A DNA stretch of 64,000 nt. Source: Paenibacillus sp. FSL R5-0345 (GTDB lineage Bacteria; Bacillota; Bacilli; Paenibacillales; Paenibacillaceae). The translations under genes and the position numbers were made by a program. The notes below the pieces were generated by a model that did not search any database, was not told the DNA's origin, and saw nothing but the letters and a program-made list of their open reading frames with translations. This document shows, piece after piece, positions 53,401-61,289 of the stretch (the stretch's first letter is position 1; every line of letters starts with the position of its first letter). The stretch covers positions 6,200,001 to 6,264,000 of the forward strand of contig NZ_CP009281.1 of NCBI RefSeq assembly GCF_000758585.1, in the 5' to 3' direction.

Positions 53401-55020
53401 AGACTTACGGTAACAGGCAGCTCATCTATCAATATTGTTAATATGTCTACTTCAGTGTTAAATACGCTTGACAGCTCCGAGCTTAAGGTTCCGCATGGAT
53501 CAACCGTAATTGTTAATGTACAGCAGGACGGTACCAGTGAACCATTCTTACATTTCCCGCTGGGAAGTGACGGCAGCCGTGTGCTATTCAATTTCTCTGG
53601 CACCAAGCCTGTGCGGATATCCCAAGCCAATGTATACGGAACCATTCTAGCACCACGGTCTGCCATAACATTCGATGGAGGTCAGGTGTATGGAACAATC
53701 ATTGGAGCTTCAATGACTATGAGTTCAGCAACTTTATTTCATGTTCCTTTTACCGGTAACCTACCAGCGGAGATCTATCCGCTACCTGTTCCAATACCAA
53801 CAGATCCATCATCGGCTAATCTAGCACGGACTACGCTTTCGTTTGAGACCTTAACCATTACAGCCGAATATAAGATTAAAGCTCTGCAATTAGAAAGCAG
53901 AACCATCTATGTCGGAGAAGGAATGCGTTTAATTCCAACAGTCGTGCCATCAGATGTCCCTGATCAGGCGTTTTTGTGGACAACTACTGATACTAATTAT
54001 GTACAGTTGGATTCAAGCAGTGGTTACATCACAGGTCTCGCCAAAGGCACAGCAACTGTCCATGTGGCTGCACTAGACGGTAGCGGCAAACAGGCTACAG
54101 CAACCATAACGGTAGCTGAGCGAACTCCACGATCTTTAACGATTGATGGAGATGGGACTGGTGAAATTAACGATTCTATTCCTTTAAGTGCTATCTATGT
54201 GCAAGGCAACCTAAATAATCAAGGACCAGAGGCCAATATTACCTATACCTGGTCGGTCACCAATGTCACCTCTGGAGCAAGCAATGCTGTCATTAATACC
54301 AATCCAGACTACCCAAGTGATGATACCAAAAAGGTATTCAGTGCTACACAGTCAGGAACTTACTTGGTGAAACTCACTGTAAATTCTAGTAATCGTGATC
54401 CAATCACTGCAGATAAGACAATCGTAATCACTAACCCGCTAAAGTCACTGTCGATTGAAGGTCCAATAACGGTAATGGTAGGGGGGCAAATTGATCTAAA
54501 AGCAATTAGGAATCCTGCTGATTCCGATCCATCAACGCTAATCTGGGATTTCGTGCAATCAACGGATAACAAGATGGCTACACTTACGCCTTCTAGTGAC
54601 GGGTCAACCGCTAAATTGACGGCTGGTAATACCGCTAAAGAAGGACTACTGATTAAGGTTTCATTCCAAAAAATCACTTCAACACACATGGTTAATATCG
54701 TTGATTTAACTGGATTAAGATTCCGGGATCAGTCCATTACTTTAGAGGTAGGCCATACTTTCCAGTTAACCGATATTTTATGGGCATTCCCAACCTCCAT
54801 CTCAATAGATCAAATCAAAGATAACTTGAGTTGGGTAAGCGACAATTCTGCAATTGCCAGCGTCAATAATGGAACCAATATTAATACCAGGGGAACTGTT
54901 ACAGGCGTTAAAAAGGGATCCACACTCATCACAGTGACTTATACCGGAAGCACAGGTACAACAGTAAAAGCAGATATTACGGTTAAGGTTGTGGCACCTC
55001 AGAATGACGATCGTTACTAA
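50434..55020 (+). CDS. Large secreted multidomain protein (DUF5057-like, choice-of-anchor A, Big-type domains)
   Basis: The 1528-residue protein starts with a signal peptide (about 1-38; ATG at 50440 possible). Domains I see: a DUF5057-like region (about 45-600), an Ig-like segment starting HAPEITVHTP near 610, a DUF11-like segment (about 710-865), and a choice-of-anchor A domain (about 870-1120: GGNVSLPEGTVYGNIMV, VYGTILAPRSAITFDGGQVYGTIIG). Three Ig/Big-like domains follow (about 1147-1228, 1230-1330, 1420-1520), one with a Big_2 core (TGLAKGTATVHVAA). There is no LPXTG, SLH or C-terminal TM segment, so it may be released or held non-covalently. It is enclosed by type IV pilus genes on the other strand, which suggests a pilus-linked adhesin or matrix protein (inference). 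Confidence 0.8.
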   Translation: MNMKFASNKRIYLFTVTILLLLLLVLPLKNHFTNVEASSNDYQIRMLEVTENGVSELVSLKTGISGLTIDTMSMKRFVALRDDLDGRYDAIYIGKGTYNPVQVSNQQTASEENRARALDTRSMKNDITKLKADQITKEFINKGLYVFFHSQPFNDKDKKPQAEQGILYSSFNSYRLSSSNPKVKFVDDAGLANIFTDLKRQNSTYINNLKQRPRLQITNRIPNYDPNATNSKIYVPGEKLSFNFNITNAPNLQSSPLSVKLYIGLDKSIKMGEKQVVAETELNTSSGTIEYTLPKTYSGLLYWKLEINDYHKSQLKDFDSGVIRYRGEKTIVNILQVMPDTLTESSLLNTSNMDPLFLNTTDYQLNIAVKTMTQFNTYVNEKYAATKSYGLNGTYDMLIFGFVDEYYKKSNLNTNATNAITQFTGTFKQSALFTHDTIINLDANKKNWINNFMGITGQMNPETNLGHNAINLSTKVKPVNDGLLMQYPFYLSKRDDSNQQIDISTPQIAPTHNQYFTLNLEDPEVVSWYNIQSEASGTKIKPNGEYNQYQRDTEDSWNQYYTYSKGNITYSGTGHFFGVSDIPANLRNFPVWEQKLFVNTMYRAFIGANHAPEITVHTPTNGSSVPSYQNTILVDYTVTDLDFNDRDLTTEIRFKNGSTYFTDIEMSKTSIKSGQSIYRTVKNPLPNGGALDIEINAWDQNGALSSKTIRVNVLPSNTNLSVTRSLSQNVVNGKVEKGEPVTLSYSITPKSVPFDKVGTVNQTSNTQLITDIVFTENLPPNLEISGELPAGTIVTGNTASGYRLTRNLSNITYSLKTENGKQIYKPDSEQPITFQITVTPTQTQTYTLNDSKLTYVDIHAALPPLGITGEYNAFILQTTSLRGGTIKGPLASGGTVNFNNAGITVNEQFKGNVPYGIVTGGNVSLPEGTVYGNIMVKGAVTDQRPGSIQNGIIKYGELLNFNKHESYLLGLSDAIAKLPSNTSTTHEYGRLTVTGSSSINIVNMSTSVLNTLDSSELKVPHGSTVIVNVQQDGTSEPFLHFPLGSDGSRVLFNFSGTKPVRISQANVYGTILAPRSAITFDGGQVYGTIIGASMTMSSATLFHVPFTGNLPAEIYPLPVPIPTDPSSANLARTTLSFETLTITAEYKIKALQLESRTIYVGEGMRLIPTVVPSDVPDQAFLWTTTDTNYVQLDSSSGYITGLAKGTATVHVAALDGSGKQATATITVAERTPRSLTIDGDGTGEINDSIPLSAIYVQGNLNNQGPEANITYTWSVTNVTSGASNAVINTNPDYPSDDTKKVFSATQSGTYLVKLTVNSSNRDPITADKTIVITNPLKSLSIEGPITVMVGGQIDLKAIRNPADSDPSTLIWDFVQSTDNKMATLTPSSDGSTAKLTAGNTAKEGLLIKVSFQKITSTHMVNIVDLTGLRFRDQSITLEVGHTFQLTDILWAFPTSISIDQIKDNLSWVSDNSAIASVNNGTNINTRGTVTGVKKGSTLITVTYTGSTGTTVKADITVKVVAPQNDDRY

Positions 55021-55052
55021 ACTGTACATTTAAACAACAAGAAACATCCAAC

Positions 55053-55097
55053 AAAAAAAGGGTATCCCTAAGCAAACGCTTAAGGATACCCTTTTTT
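55053..55097. terminator. Bidirectional terminator between the large secreted protein and the pilX-like gene
   Basis: GGGTATCCCTAAGC (55060-55073) pairs with GCTTAAGGATACCC (55078-55091) with one wobble or mismatch. It is flanked by seven A and six T residues, so it can end both convergent transcripts. Confidence 0.9.
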
Positions 55098-55106
55098 CAA
55101 CTAGTC

Positions 55107-56906
55107 TTAATGACTTACAAGTTCCAGAGGCCCCACGGTTACATTCACCTGCTGTACACGCGGGAGGCTAGACTGCTGGTGAGTAAAAACATCCTGATTA
55201 TATTGAATCTTAAAACGGTGACCCGAATTATATCGATCCGTATCCTGATTTTCGAAAGTAAAGCCGAGTGCCGGATCTAAGGGCTCAGTCACGCCTCCTA
55301 GTACTGCGTTTACTGTAAGATCCCCTTTAGCGAAAAAACCTCCGTTTAACCAAAAGATTGACCCCACTCCGTACAAGTTAGCATCACTATCCGTGTAAAA
55401 AAAAGCTTTCATATAAAATGAATCCTGCTCATCCTTTTTCTTAGGTGGATTCGTAAAAGTGTCAATTCGATTAATGAGCACATCTCCTTGAGATATAAGG
55501 ACTAACTCCTTACTACTTAAGCCTTGGATCACGGCGTCCTCGACTTTCGTTTCCCCTAAAACAAACATAGTAGAGTTGAATTTCACCTGGCCTTTAATAG
55601 TAACATTACCTGTAACTAGAATATTAGCTTGAATCTCCAAAAATTTAGTTATATCTGGGCTATAGTTATTTACCTCCAGATCACCATTAACAATAAGCCA
55701 TTTGGGCTTGTTGGAAGGATTACCTGTTTTAGCTTCATCACTAAACTTCAACTGTTTGTAATCAATTCCATCGATAAGCAGATTACCGTTATAAATCGTA
55801 GAATTATTCAAATCCTTATCCAACAAGGAGTTCTGATACATTCTCAATTGTTCTAAGTATTCGCTGTACTCTAGTTTGTAATTATCCTTTTCTTCTTCTG
55901 TTGGATTATCTTTAAGTACTGGCTCAGTGTAGGGTGGATTCTCATCGGGTAGTCTATCTAATTTTGTTGTGCTTAAATAATTCCCCAGTTGATTATCCTT
56001 AATAGCTTGCTCAAGTTCAGACTTTTTTCCAGTCAACCCTGTCGCTTCCTCCACTTTATCAAGAAAGGATCCCAACACATTGATCTGAATGAATTTTTTC
56101 TGCGGTTTGATAAACACCTGTTCTTCATGAATACCCAAAATAGTAGGAAGAATGCTTGAGGCATTATTCTTATTCACAGCTGCATCAATAACTCCATTTC
56201 CAGAATATTTGATACTTTCAAGAGATTGTACATGCACTTCAGGTTGAGGCTCGGTAGAAGTGGCTATAGTTTGGTCTTTCAATAATTCCACTCTAGGATA
56301 TTGAGTCCTTTCTTTTAGACCTTTCACTCCCTTGTATGTATATACGGCCGTATCACTGATGTGTAATTCTTTACCCGCATATATATTGCCATGGAGACCA
56401 GGCGCTCCGTTTAAAGTTAATACTTTTTCCGATCCAAAAGCATATTTAAGAAAATCAGGATAGGTATCAATGACAATCTTTTGTCTCAGCTGCCTGATGA
56501 CACCATTAACTGTGGCTTGTGCTTCAATATCGACATAATATTTTTGCTTATCCTGCTTCTCATAGGTGATGCTTTTGATCGTACCGCCAGCTCCAGATAA
56601 CTCTGTACTTACGTCATTGCTGACGCCAACAATCTTGGTGCTCACCTCATTAACAATATTTTTAATCTCATCCTCCATATGATCAGGATCAATATCCTTA
56701 CGTCCATCCAGCTTCGTCTGTATGTAAGCGACCGCTTCATCCAGCCCTTTCTGTGCAAGGTGTAGACTTTGTACGTCGTTCTCTCTGGTCTCCGTTCGTT
56801 GTGCCCCGCCCACCGTCGCCCCGAGCACAGCTAGTCCCAGTATCGTAAGTAGAAGAGCAACAAACATAACTAGTACTAGGGCTGAACCTCTTTCGTTATT
56901 CCTCAT
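55107..56906 (-). CDS. PilX-like pilus assembly protein with large beta-rich C-terminus
   Basis: The N-terminus has a short leader (ERG) followed by SALVLVMFVALLLTILGLAVLG, a PilX_N-type prepilin-like helix that lacks the Glu5 of ordinary pilins. The 599-residue product is far larger than usual PilX (about 200). After an alpha-helical stretch, residues about 150-470 contain repeating beta-type segments (GNIYAGKELHISD, GNLLIDGIDYKQLKF, WLIVNGDLEVNN, NILVTGNVTIKGQVKFNSTMFVLG), reminiscent of a beta-solenoid. It is third in pilV-pilW-pilX order, 14 bases after pilW. A tip or initiation complex role is inferred from context. Confidence 0.8.
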   Translation of the reverse strand: MRNNERGSALVLVMFVALLLTILGLAVLGATVGGAQRTETRENDVQSLHLAQKGLDEAVAYIQTKLDGRKDIDPDHMEDEIKNIVNEVSTKIVGVSNDVSTELSGAGGTIKSITYEKQDKQKYYVDIEAQATVNGVIRQLRQKIVIDTYPDFLKYAFGSEKVLTLNGAPGLHGNIYAGKELHISDTAVYTYKGVKGLKERTQYPRVELLKDQTIATSTEPQPEVHVQSLESIKYSGNGVIDAAVNKNNASSILPTILGIHEEQVFIKPQKKFIQINVLGSFLDKVEEATGLTGKKSELEQAIKDNQLGNYLSTTKLDRLPDENPPYTEPVLKDNPTEEEKDNYKLEYSEYLEQLRMYQNSLLDKDLNNSTIYNGNLLIDGIDYKQLKFSDEAKTGNPSNKPKWLIVNGDLEVNNYSPDITKFLEIQANILVTGNVTIKGQVKFNSTMFVLGETKVEDAVIQGLSSKELVLISQGDVLINRIDTFTNPPKKKDEQDSFYMKAFFYTDSDANLYGVGSIFWLNGGFFAKGDLTVNAVLGGVTEPLDPALGFTFENQDTDRYNSGHRFKIQYNQDVFTHQQSSLPRVQQVNVTVGPLELVSH

Positions 56907-56920
56907 CCCTCCTACTCCTC

Positions 56921-57457
56921 CTAGAATCCGAATTTGCTTTTCAGCTCCAATGGGTAATCCCTTCCGTTGTAGCTCTGAACTAGCGATAAATCTATCGATA
57001 TCAGTCCACTGTCACACGGAACGGCGTTCTGACACTCTAAAATAATTTTGGATCCTTCTGCTAACTTGGAATGAATTGTAGTTCTTGCGTCCTCTGGAGG
57101 ATTAATTACATCGGGGTTAGCTATCGTAAGAACTCCATTGGCAATCTGAATTCGCGACTTCATACCGTCTTGCCGTTCTAATGTAATGTAGCTATCCGTC
57201 TCTTCGCCATTTTGGGTGATCGCCGAGGTAACTTTCTCGGGTGCAAATGTATATAACTCCGTAATAATGGATGACATCAACAAATCGCCTTCATCCCGTA
57301 GAGAGTTTTCAATTGATATTTTATGATAGCTGCGTAAGCCTAACATCGTGATCCCTGAAATAATTCCAGCAGCCACCGTAAATAATGATAACGCCACAAT
57401 CAACTCTACTAATGAAAAGCCACCTTCTCTGCGGAAAAGCTTAACGAATTTTCTCAT
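56921..57457 (-). CDS. PilW-like minor prepilin
   Basis: The prepilin has a leader ending REGG, with cleavage before Phe14. The mature start FSLVELIVALSLFTVAAGII contains Glu5. The remaining 150 residues include two Cys (CQNAVPCD), which could form a small disulphide loop. I use the ATG at 57457 because it precedes a normal basic leader; the frame is open to 57499. It overlaps the end of the pilV-like gene by 17 bases. Minor pilins of this kind prime pilus assembly. Confidence 0.88.
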   Translation of the reverse strand: MRKFVKLFRREGGFSLVELIVALSLFTVAAGIISGITMLGLRSYHKISIENSLRDEGDLLMSSIITELYTFAPEKVTSAITQNGEETDSYITLERQDGMKSRIQIANGVLTIANPDVINPPEDARTTIHSKLAEGSKIILECQNAVPCDSGLISIDLSLVQSYNGRDYPLELKSKFGF

Positions 57458-58037
57458 CAGTAATATATCCCTCCACAACAGATTGGGTCTGAGGTCCATT
57501 AGAAGAATCCACTCTGCTGACTTTTACCAATACTGGCAATAGATATGCTGCCATATCTTTTTTATTCAAATCACTTAAAATTTCTTTATGTAACTCACGC
57601 TGGTACTCAATATCGATTCGATAGTTCACCCCATTAATTGAAGGGTTTAAAACCTGATTTAAAATGGTAGTATCTTCAACGAGTTGTCTATAGTCGTCAC
57701 ATTTCACAGAATCGTCTGCATCGATAACCTTTTGACATTTGGATGCTTCTAGCGAATTGTTCTCTTCTGATTTAAAGTATTCCTTCATCTTGTCAAAATC
57801 CTGCTTCTCCACATAAAACAGCGCGTTCCTCGCCAGATTGACCATAATCGTCTTGTTCTGGTTCGATTTAGAGTAACTCATGGCGTTTGTAAAGTAAGAC
57901 GTAAGCACCAGTGATACTATCGATAAAATCACAATAGCAGCCAGCACTTCGATCAAAGTAAAACCTTTTTCCTGCTTTAGGCCCGATTTCATCCTACTTT
58001 TTGCCTCCCGCCTATGAAAATAATTTCGCATTTGCAC
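57441..58037 (-). CDS. PilV-like minor prepilin
   Basis: The prepilin has cleavage site EKG before FTLIEVLAAIVILSIVSLVLTSYF, with Glu5 present. The mature part is about 173 residues and has two Cys (SKCQKVIDADDSVKCDD). Three starts are possible: GTG at 58037 with AAGGA 6 bases upstream, ATG at 58031, and ATG at 57992 with GGGAGG, which gives a short 9-residue leader. The downstream genes pilW-like and pilX-like follow in one operon. The locus is 2.4-7.5 kb from pilB, across the large secreted protein gene. Confidence 0.88.
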   Translation of the reverse strand: MQMRNYFHRREAKSRMKSGLKQEKGFTLIEVLAAIVILSIVSLVLTSYFTNAMSYSKSNQNKTIMVNLARNALFYVEKQDFDKMKEYFKSEENNSLEASKCQKVIDADDSVKCDDYRQLVEDTTILNQVLNPSINGVNYRIDIEYQRELHKEILSDLNKKDMAAYLLPVLVKVSRVDSSNGPQTQSVVEGYITDEKIR

Positions 58038-58180
58038 GTTTCTTCCTTATTTTTCTACTTCCATTATATTCTCTCATATCTAGGTACAGCAATCCTCAAA
58101 ATCCTTATAATTCAGATATTTCTACAATATCTCTCACTTTTTCTGTGTGCTATTATTTGGAGAGAGAGGGGATGGATGAA

Positions 58181-58966
58181 ATGGCTTTAATAGAGTGTAA
58201 ATTTTATTCGGAAGTACTAGGATTGAATACCTCAATGACTGTAATTTTGCCACAAAAAACAACCACACAAATCGGTATGAGCAACGTAACAAGGGGAGAA
58301 CTACATCCTACATTGTATTTGCTGCATGGTTTGTCCGACGATGATTCGATCTGGCTTCGCCGGACTTCGATAGAACGATATGTAGCAGAGATGGGAATAG
58401 CTGTAGTTATGCCGAATGTGCATCGCAGTTTCTATACGGATATGGCGGTTGGCGGTCGTTATTGGACCTTTATTAGTGAGGAGTTGCCTATGCTTGCGCG
58501 CTCATTCTTCCCATTGTCAGATAAACGCGAGGATAACTTTGTAGCCGGGTTGTCGATGGGTGGTTACGGAGCGATCAAGCTGGGACTACGGAAACCGGAA
58601 GCTTTTGCGGCTGCAGCAAGTCTGTCGGGCGCACTTGATATGGCGCATAATTTTATAAACTTTGAGGATCCTACCGTCAAAAGCAAAGAATACGAAATGA
58701 TCTTCGGAACGGAAGATATCGCCGGTACGCCCGAAGACCTTCTATGGCTGCTTGAGGAAGTGAACCGCTCCACGGGACCGAAACCAGCGCTGTATCAATG
58801 CTGTGGCACAGAAGATTTCCTGTACACAGATAACTTGAAATTCCGCGATGCGTGCCGAGCAACCTCCCTGGACCTCACCTACGATGAAGGCCCGGGTACA
58901 CATGAATGGGGATATTGGGATGCCAAAATCCGCGATATATTGGCTTGGCTGCCGTTGAGTAAATAA
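58181..58966 (+). CDS. Alpha/beta-hydrolase esterase (EstA/tributyrin esterase, esterase D family)
   Basis: The 261-residue cytoplasmic-type esterase has the nucleophile elbow GLSMGGYGAIKLGL with Ser125, an oxyanion segment LLHGLSDDDSIWLRRT near 47, and the catalytic His in GTHEWGYWD near the C-terminus. It is related to lactococcal EstA and S-formylglutathione hydrolases. The frame is open from 58001, but the upstream part reads like promoter DNA. The ATG at 58181 has AGGGG 9 bases upstream, and homology starts there (LIECKFYSEVLGLNTSM). The natural substrate is unknown; short-chain acyl or acetylated sugar esters are possible. Confidence 0.9.
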   Translation: MALIECKFYSEVLGLNTSMTVILPQKTTTQIGMSNVTRGELHPTLYLLHGLSDDDSIWLRRTSIERYVAEMGIAVVMPNVHRSFYTDMAVGGRYWTFISEELPMLARSFFPLSDKREDNFVAGLSMGGYGAIKLGLRKPEAFAAAASLSGALDMAHNFINFEDPTVKSKEYEMIFGTEDIAGTPEDLLWLLEEVNRSTGPKPALYQCCGTEDFLYTDNLKFRDACRATSLDLTYDEGPGTHEWGYWDAKIRDILAWLPLSK

Positions 58967-58983
58967 TTAGCTTCTTCTAATAA

Positions 58984-59016
58984 AAAACAAAAAGGTGCAG
59001 CTATAAGCTACACCTT
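58984..59016 (-). terminator. Terminator of the Tm-1-like operon (possibly bidirectional)
   Basis: An 11-base stem with one mismatch (58992-59002 with 59006-59016) is followed on the minus strand by TTTTTGTTTTTT. It can also end the esterase transcript. Confidence 0.8.
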
Positions 59017-59049
59017 AATTCTATACTTCAGATTGCCCTCTCCGGAGGG

Positions 59050-59105
59050 TTCTTTTATTTCTCGCTTAATTGCTTACCGTCCTTATAGGGACGCCGAAGG
59101 CAATT
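59050..59105 (-). repeat. Structured intergenic repeat, copy R4 (3' UTR of the TIM-barrel gene)
   Basis: Read on the minus strand, it starts at the stop codon: ATTGCCTTCGGCGTCC-CTATAA-GGACGGTAAGCAAT, then TAAGCGAGAAATAAAAG. The hairpin ATTGC/GCAAT plus CGTCC/GGACG matches R1-R3, with changes on both sides of the stems. The second hairpin is replaced or disrupted. Confidence 0.6.
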
Positions 59106-59940
59106 ATGCTTGTTTGGTGATATTTTTAAATAGGACTGTCTGATCTTTAATCCCTTTTTCAGCAGCAAATCTTTCAATACTCGAGGCACCAAAGAATCCG
59201 TCTATACCTTCTGTCCGTTCAATTACATACGCCGCATCTTCAGGTTCAGCAATCGGTCCACCGTGACAAATCACCATAATATCTGGATTTACTGCTTTCC
59301 CTGCTTTAATAATCGCTTCAATTCTTTCTACACAATCATCCAATGTCAGAGCGGTCTTAGCTCCAATTGTACCTTTGGTAGTCAAGCCCATATGCGCCAC
59401 CAAAATATCTGCGCCTGCTTCTGCCATCGCTTTTGCTTGATCAGGATCAAATACGTAAGGAGTTGTGAGCATATCCAATTCATGCGCTGCTCTAATCATA
59501 TCTACTTCTAAACCATATCCCATCCCGGTCTCTTCAAGGTTCTGTCTGAATACGCCATCGATCAAACCAACGGTTGGGAAGTTTTGCACGCCGCTAAAAC
59601 CTTGATCCTTAAGCTGTTTCAAATACACCTCCATCACTCTAAAAGGATCTGTCCCACATACGCCTGCTAGTACGGGAGTATTTTTCACAACAGGTAATAC
59701 TTCAGAGCCCATTTCGACTACGATTTGGTTGGCATCTCCATAAGATAATAACCCCGCGAGTGATCCACGACCTGCCATTCTGTATCTTCCTGAATTATAA
59801 ACAATCAGCATATCCGCTCCGCCAGCTTCACTGCTTTTTGCAGTAATCCCTGTACCGGCTCCCACGCCTAAAAGAATCTTTCCATTTGCTACTTCTTCTC
59901 TAAACTTCGCCATGATTTCAGTTCTTGTATTTTTGTTCAT
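59104..59940 (-). CDS. PEP-hydrolase-like TIM-barrel protein (Tm-1 C-terminal domain type)
   Basis: The 278-residue protein is of the 'phosphoenolpyruvate hydrolase family', related to the PEP mutase/isocitrate lyase barrels and to the C-terminal domain of tomato Tm-1. Conserved blocks are GVGAGTGITAKSSEAGGAD near 25-43, YNSGRYRMAGRGSLAG, CGTDP near 95-99, FPTVGLIDG at 121-129, EAGADILVAHMGLT near 174-186, and CHGGPI with His226. The true reaction is not known to me. The ATG at 59940 with GGAGG 8 bases upstream is preferred to 59958. It follows the Tm-1-N-like gene by 41 bases. The third gene of the locus carries a paralogue of this barrel. Confidence 0.85.
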   Translation of the reverse strand: MNKNTRTEIMAKFREEVANGKILLGVGAGTGITAKSSEAGGADMLIVYNSGRYRMAGRGSLAGLLSYGDANQIVVEMGSEVLPVVKNTPVLAGVCGTDPFRVMEVYLKQLKDQGFSGVQNFPTVGLIDGVFRQNLEETGMGYGLEVDMIRAAHELDMLTTPYVFDPDQAKAMAEAGADILVAHMGLTTKGTIGAKTALTLDDCVERIEAIIKAGKAVNPDIMVICHGGPIAEPEDAAYVIERTEGIDGFFGASSIERFAAEKGIKDQTVLFKNITKQA

Positions 59941-59981
59941 GTGTAACGCCTCCATCATTATTTAAATGTTCTGTGTTAGTG

Positions 59982-61190
59982 TTATTTGCTCATGAGATCT
60001 ATTAGCTTCTGCGCTGCTGCTTCTGCAAACTCTACATCATTAATGGCACAATCCATTTCGATAACCTCGACAACATTTCTGTTCACACCATTTCTCAAGG
60101 TATCAAATAACATTTGATCTTCCTCTACACCGTAAAAAGCTTCCCCTGCAACATCAATGCCCGATATCCCTTTAAGCGGCAACATTAACACCGTTTTCTC
60201 TTTGGCCATATTTAATTTCTCGACAAGTTTTTTGCCGATAGCTTCATTCTCTTCTACTGTTGTTCTCATCAAAGTAACTGTAGGGTTATGCTTATAGAAC
60301 TTATGTCCAGCAAATTTCTCGGGTACCGTATCATAAGGGCCAAAGTTACACATATCAAGGGCACCTACCGACACAACCTGTGGAATATGATGTTTACCAG
60401 CAGCTTCTAACCGATGAGGTCCAGCATTTAGCACGCCACCAATAATTTCGTCCGCCCATTCTGTTGTGGTCAGATCCAATACACCTTCAATAAAACCAGC
60501 CTCGATTAGCGCCTCCATGGACTGGCCACCTACACCTGTTGCATGGAATACAAGCACCTCATATCCTCTAGCTTCAAGATAGTTACGGGCTGCCGTCACA
60601 CAGGGGGTTGTTACCCCAAACATTGTTGTAGCTACTAATGGTTTTTTCTCTATCACTTGTTTATTCTCAAATTTAAGCATACCGGCGATGGCGAAGGCTG
60701 CATTGGTAAAAATCTTTGTTGAAATGGAGTTCAGTCCAGCAACGTCTACTACGGAAGGCATCATGACAATATCACTAGTGCCTACATATGGGGCAGTATT
60801 CCCAGAAGCTACGGTCGAAACCATCACTTTTGGTACACCAATAGGCAATGCCCGCATACCAGGGGTTACAAGTGAAGTCCCTCCAGTGCCCCCAAAGGAG
60901 ATAATACCATCAAATTTGCCTTGCTTATATAATTCAGGTACTAATTTTTCCATACCTTTGGCTAATAATTCTGTCGCTAATGCTCTATCCTTCTTGGCAA
61001 CGAGCTCATCTATACTTACACCCGCGGCTGCTGCTACTTCTCGGTTAGAGATATCCGGTGTAAAAGTGGGTTCAAAAACACCCGTATGAATCGTAAACGT
61101 ACCTAGCTCCAAGCTTTCCAGCAAATTTTTAATGTAGAGATATTCTTCACCCTTGGTGTCAAAAGTTCCGGCAATGGCAATCGTCTTCAT
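59982..61190 (-). CDS. Tm-1-like ATP-binding domain protein (UPF0261)
   Basis: The 402-residue protein matches the UPF0261/Tm-1 N-terminal family: IAIAGTFDTKGEEYLYIKNLL at the start, SFGGTGGTSLVTPGMRALPIGVPKVMVSTVASGN near 100-135, TMFGVTTPCVTAAR near 190 and FHATGVGGQSMEALIE near 215. In tomato Tm-1 this domain is fused to the TIM barrel and binds a viral replication protein; the bacterial role is unknown. The ATG at 61190 has AGGAGG 8 bases upstream. It shares an operon with the barrel gene and is downstream of an AraC-type regulator with a barrel sensor. A near-consensus cre site lies 82 bases upstream. Confidence 0.9.
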   Translation of the reverse strand: MKTIAIAGTFDTKGEEYLYIKNLLESLELGTFTIHTGVFEPTFTPDISNREVAAAAGVSIDELVAKKDRALATELLAKGMEKLVPELYKQGKFDGIISFGGTGGTSLVTPGMRALPIGVPKVMVSTVASGNTAPYVGTSDIVMMPSVVDVAGLNSISTKIFTNAAFAIAGMLKFENKQVIEKKPLVATTMFGVTTPCVTAARNYLEARGYEVLVFHATGVGGQSMEALIEAGFIEGVLDLTTTEWADEIIGGVLNAGPHRLEAAGKHHIPQVVSVGALDMCNFGPYDTVPEKFAGHKFYKHNPTVTLMRTTVEENEAIGKKLVEKLNMAKEKTVLMLPLKGISGIDVAGEAFYGVEEDQMLFDTLRNGVNRNVVEVIEMDCAINDVEFAEAAAQKLIDLMSK

Positions 61191-61271
61191 TTCTTCAACC
61201 TCCTCTTCAAATATCTACAACAAAAAAGCATGATCAACTTATGAGTTAATCATACTTCTTTGAATTATGAA

Positions 61272-61285
61272 TGAAAACGCTTTTA
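61272..61285. promoter_or_regulatory. Candidate cre (CcpA) site
   Basis: TGAAAACGCTTTTA differs from the Gram-positive catabolite-responsive consensus at one position (T for the C near the end). It lies just upstream of the Tm-1-like gene and next to the regulator's stop codon, suggesting carbon-catabolite control of the operon. Confidence 0.5.
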
Positions 61286-61289
61286 TGTC

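Noticed and set aside
58001..58180. N-terminal extension of the esterase overlapping the pilV-like gene
   Set aside because: The sequence reads like promoter DNA. A good ribosome site and conserved N-terminus are at 58181.
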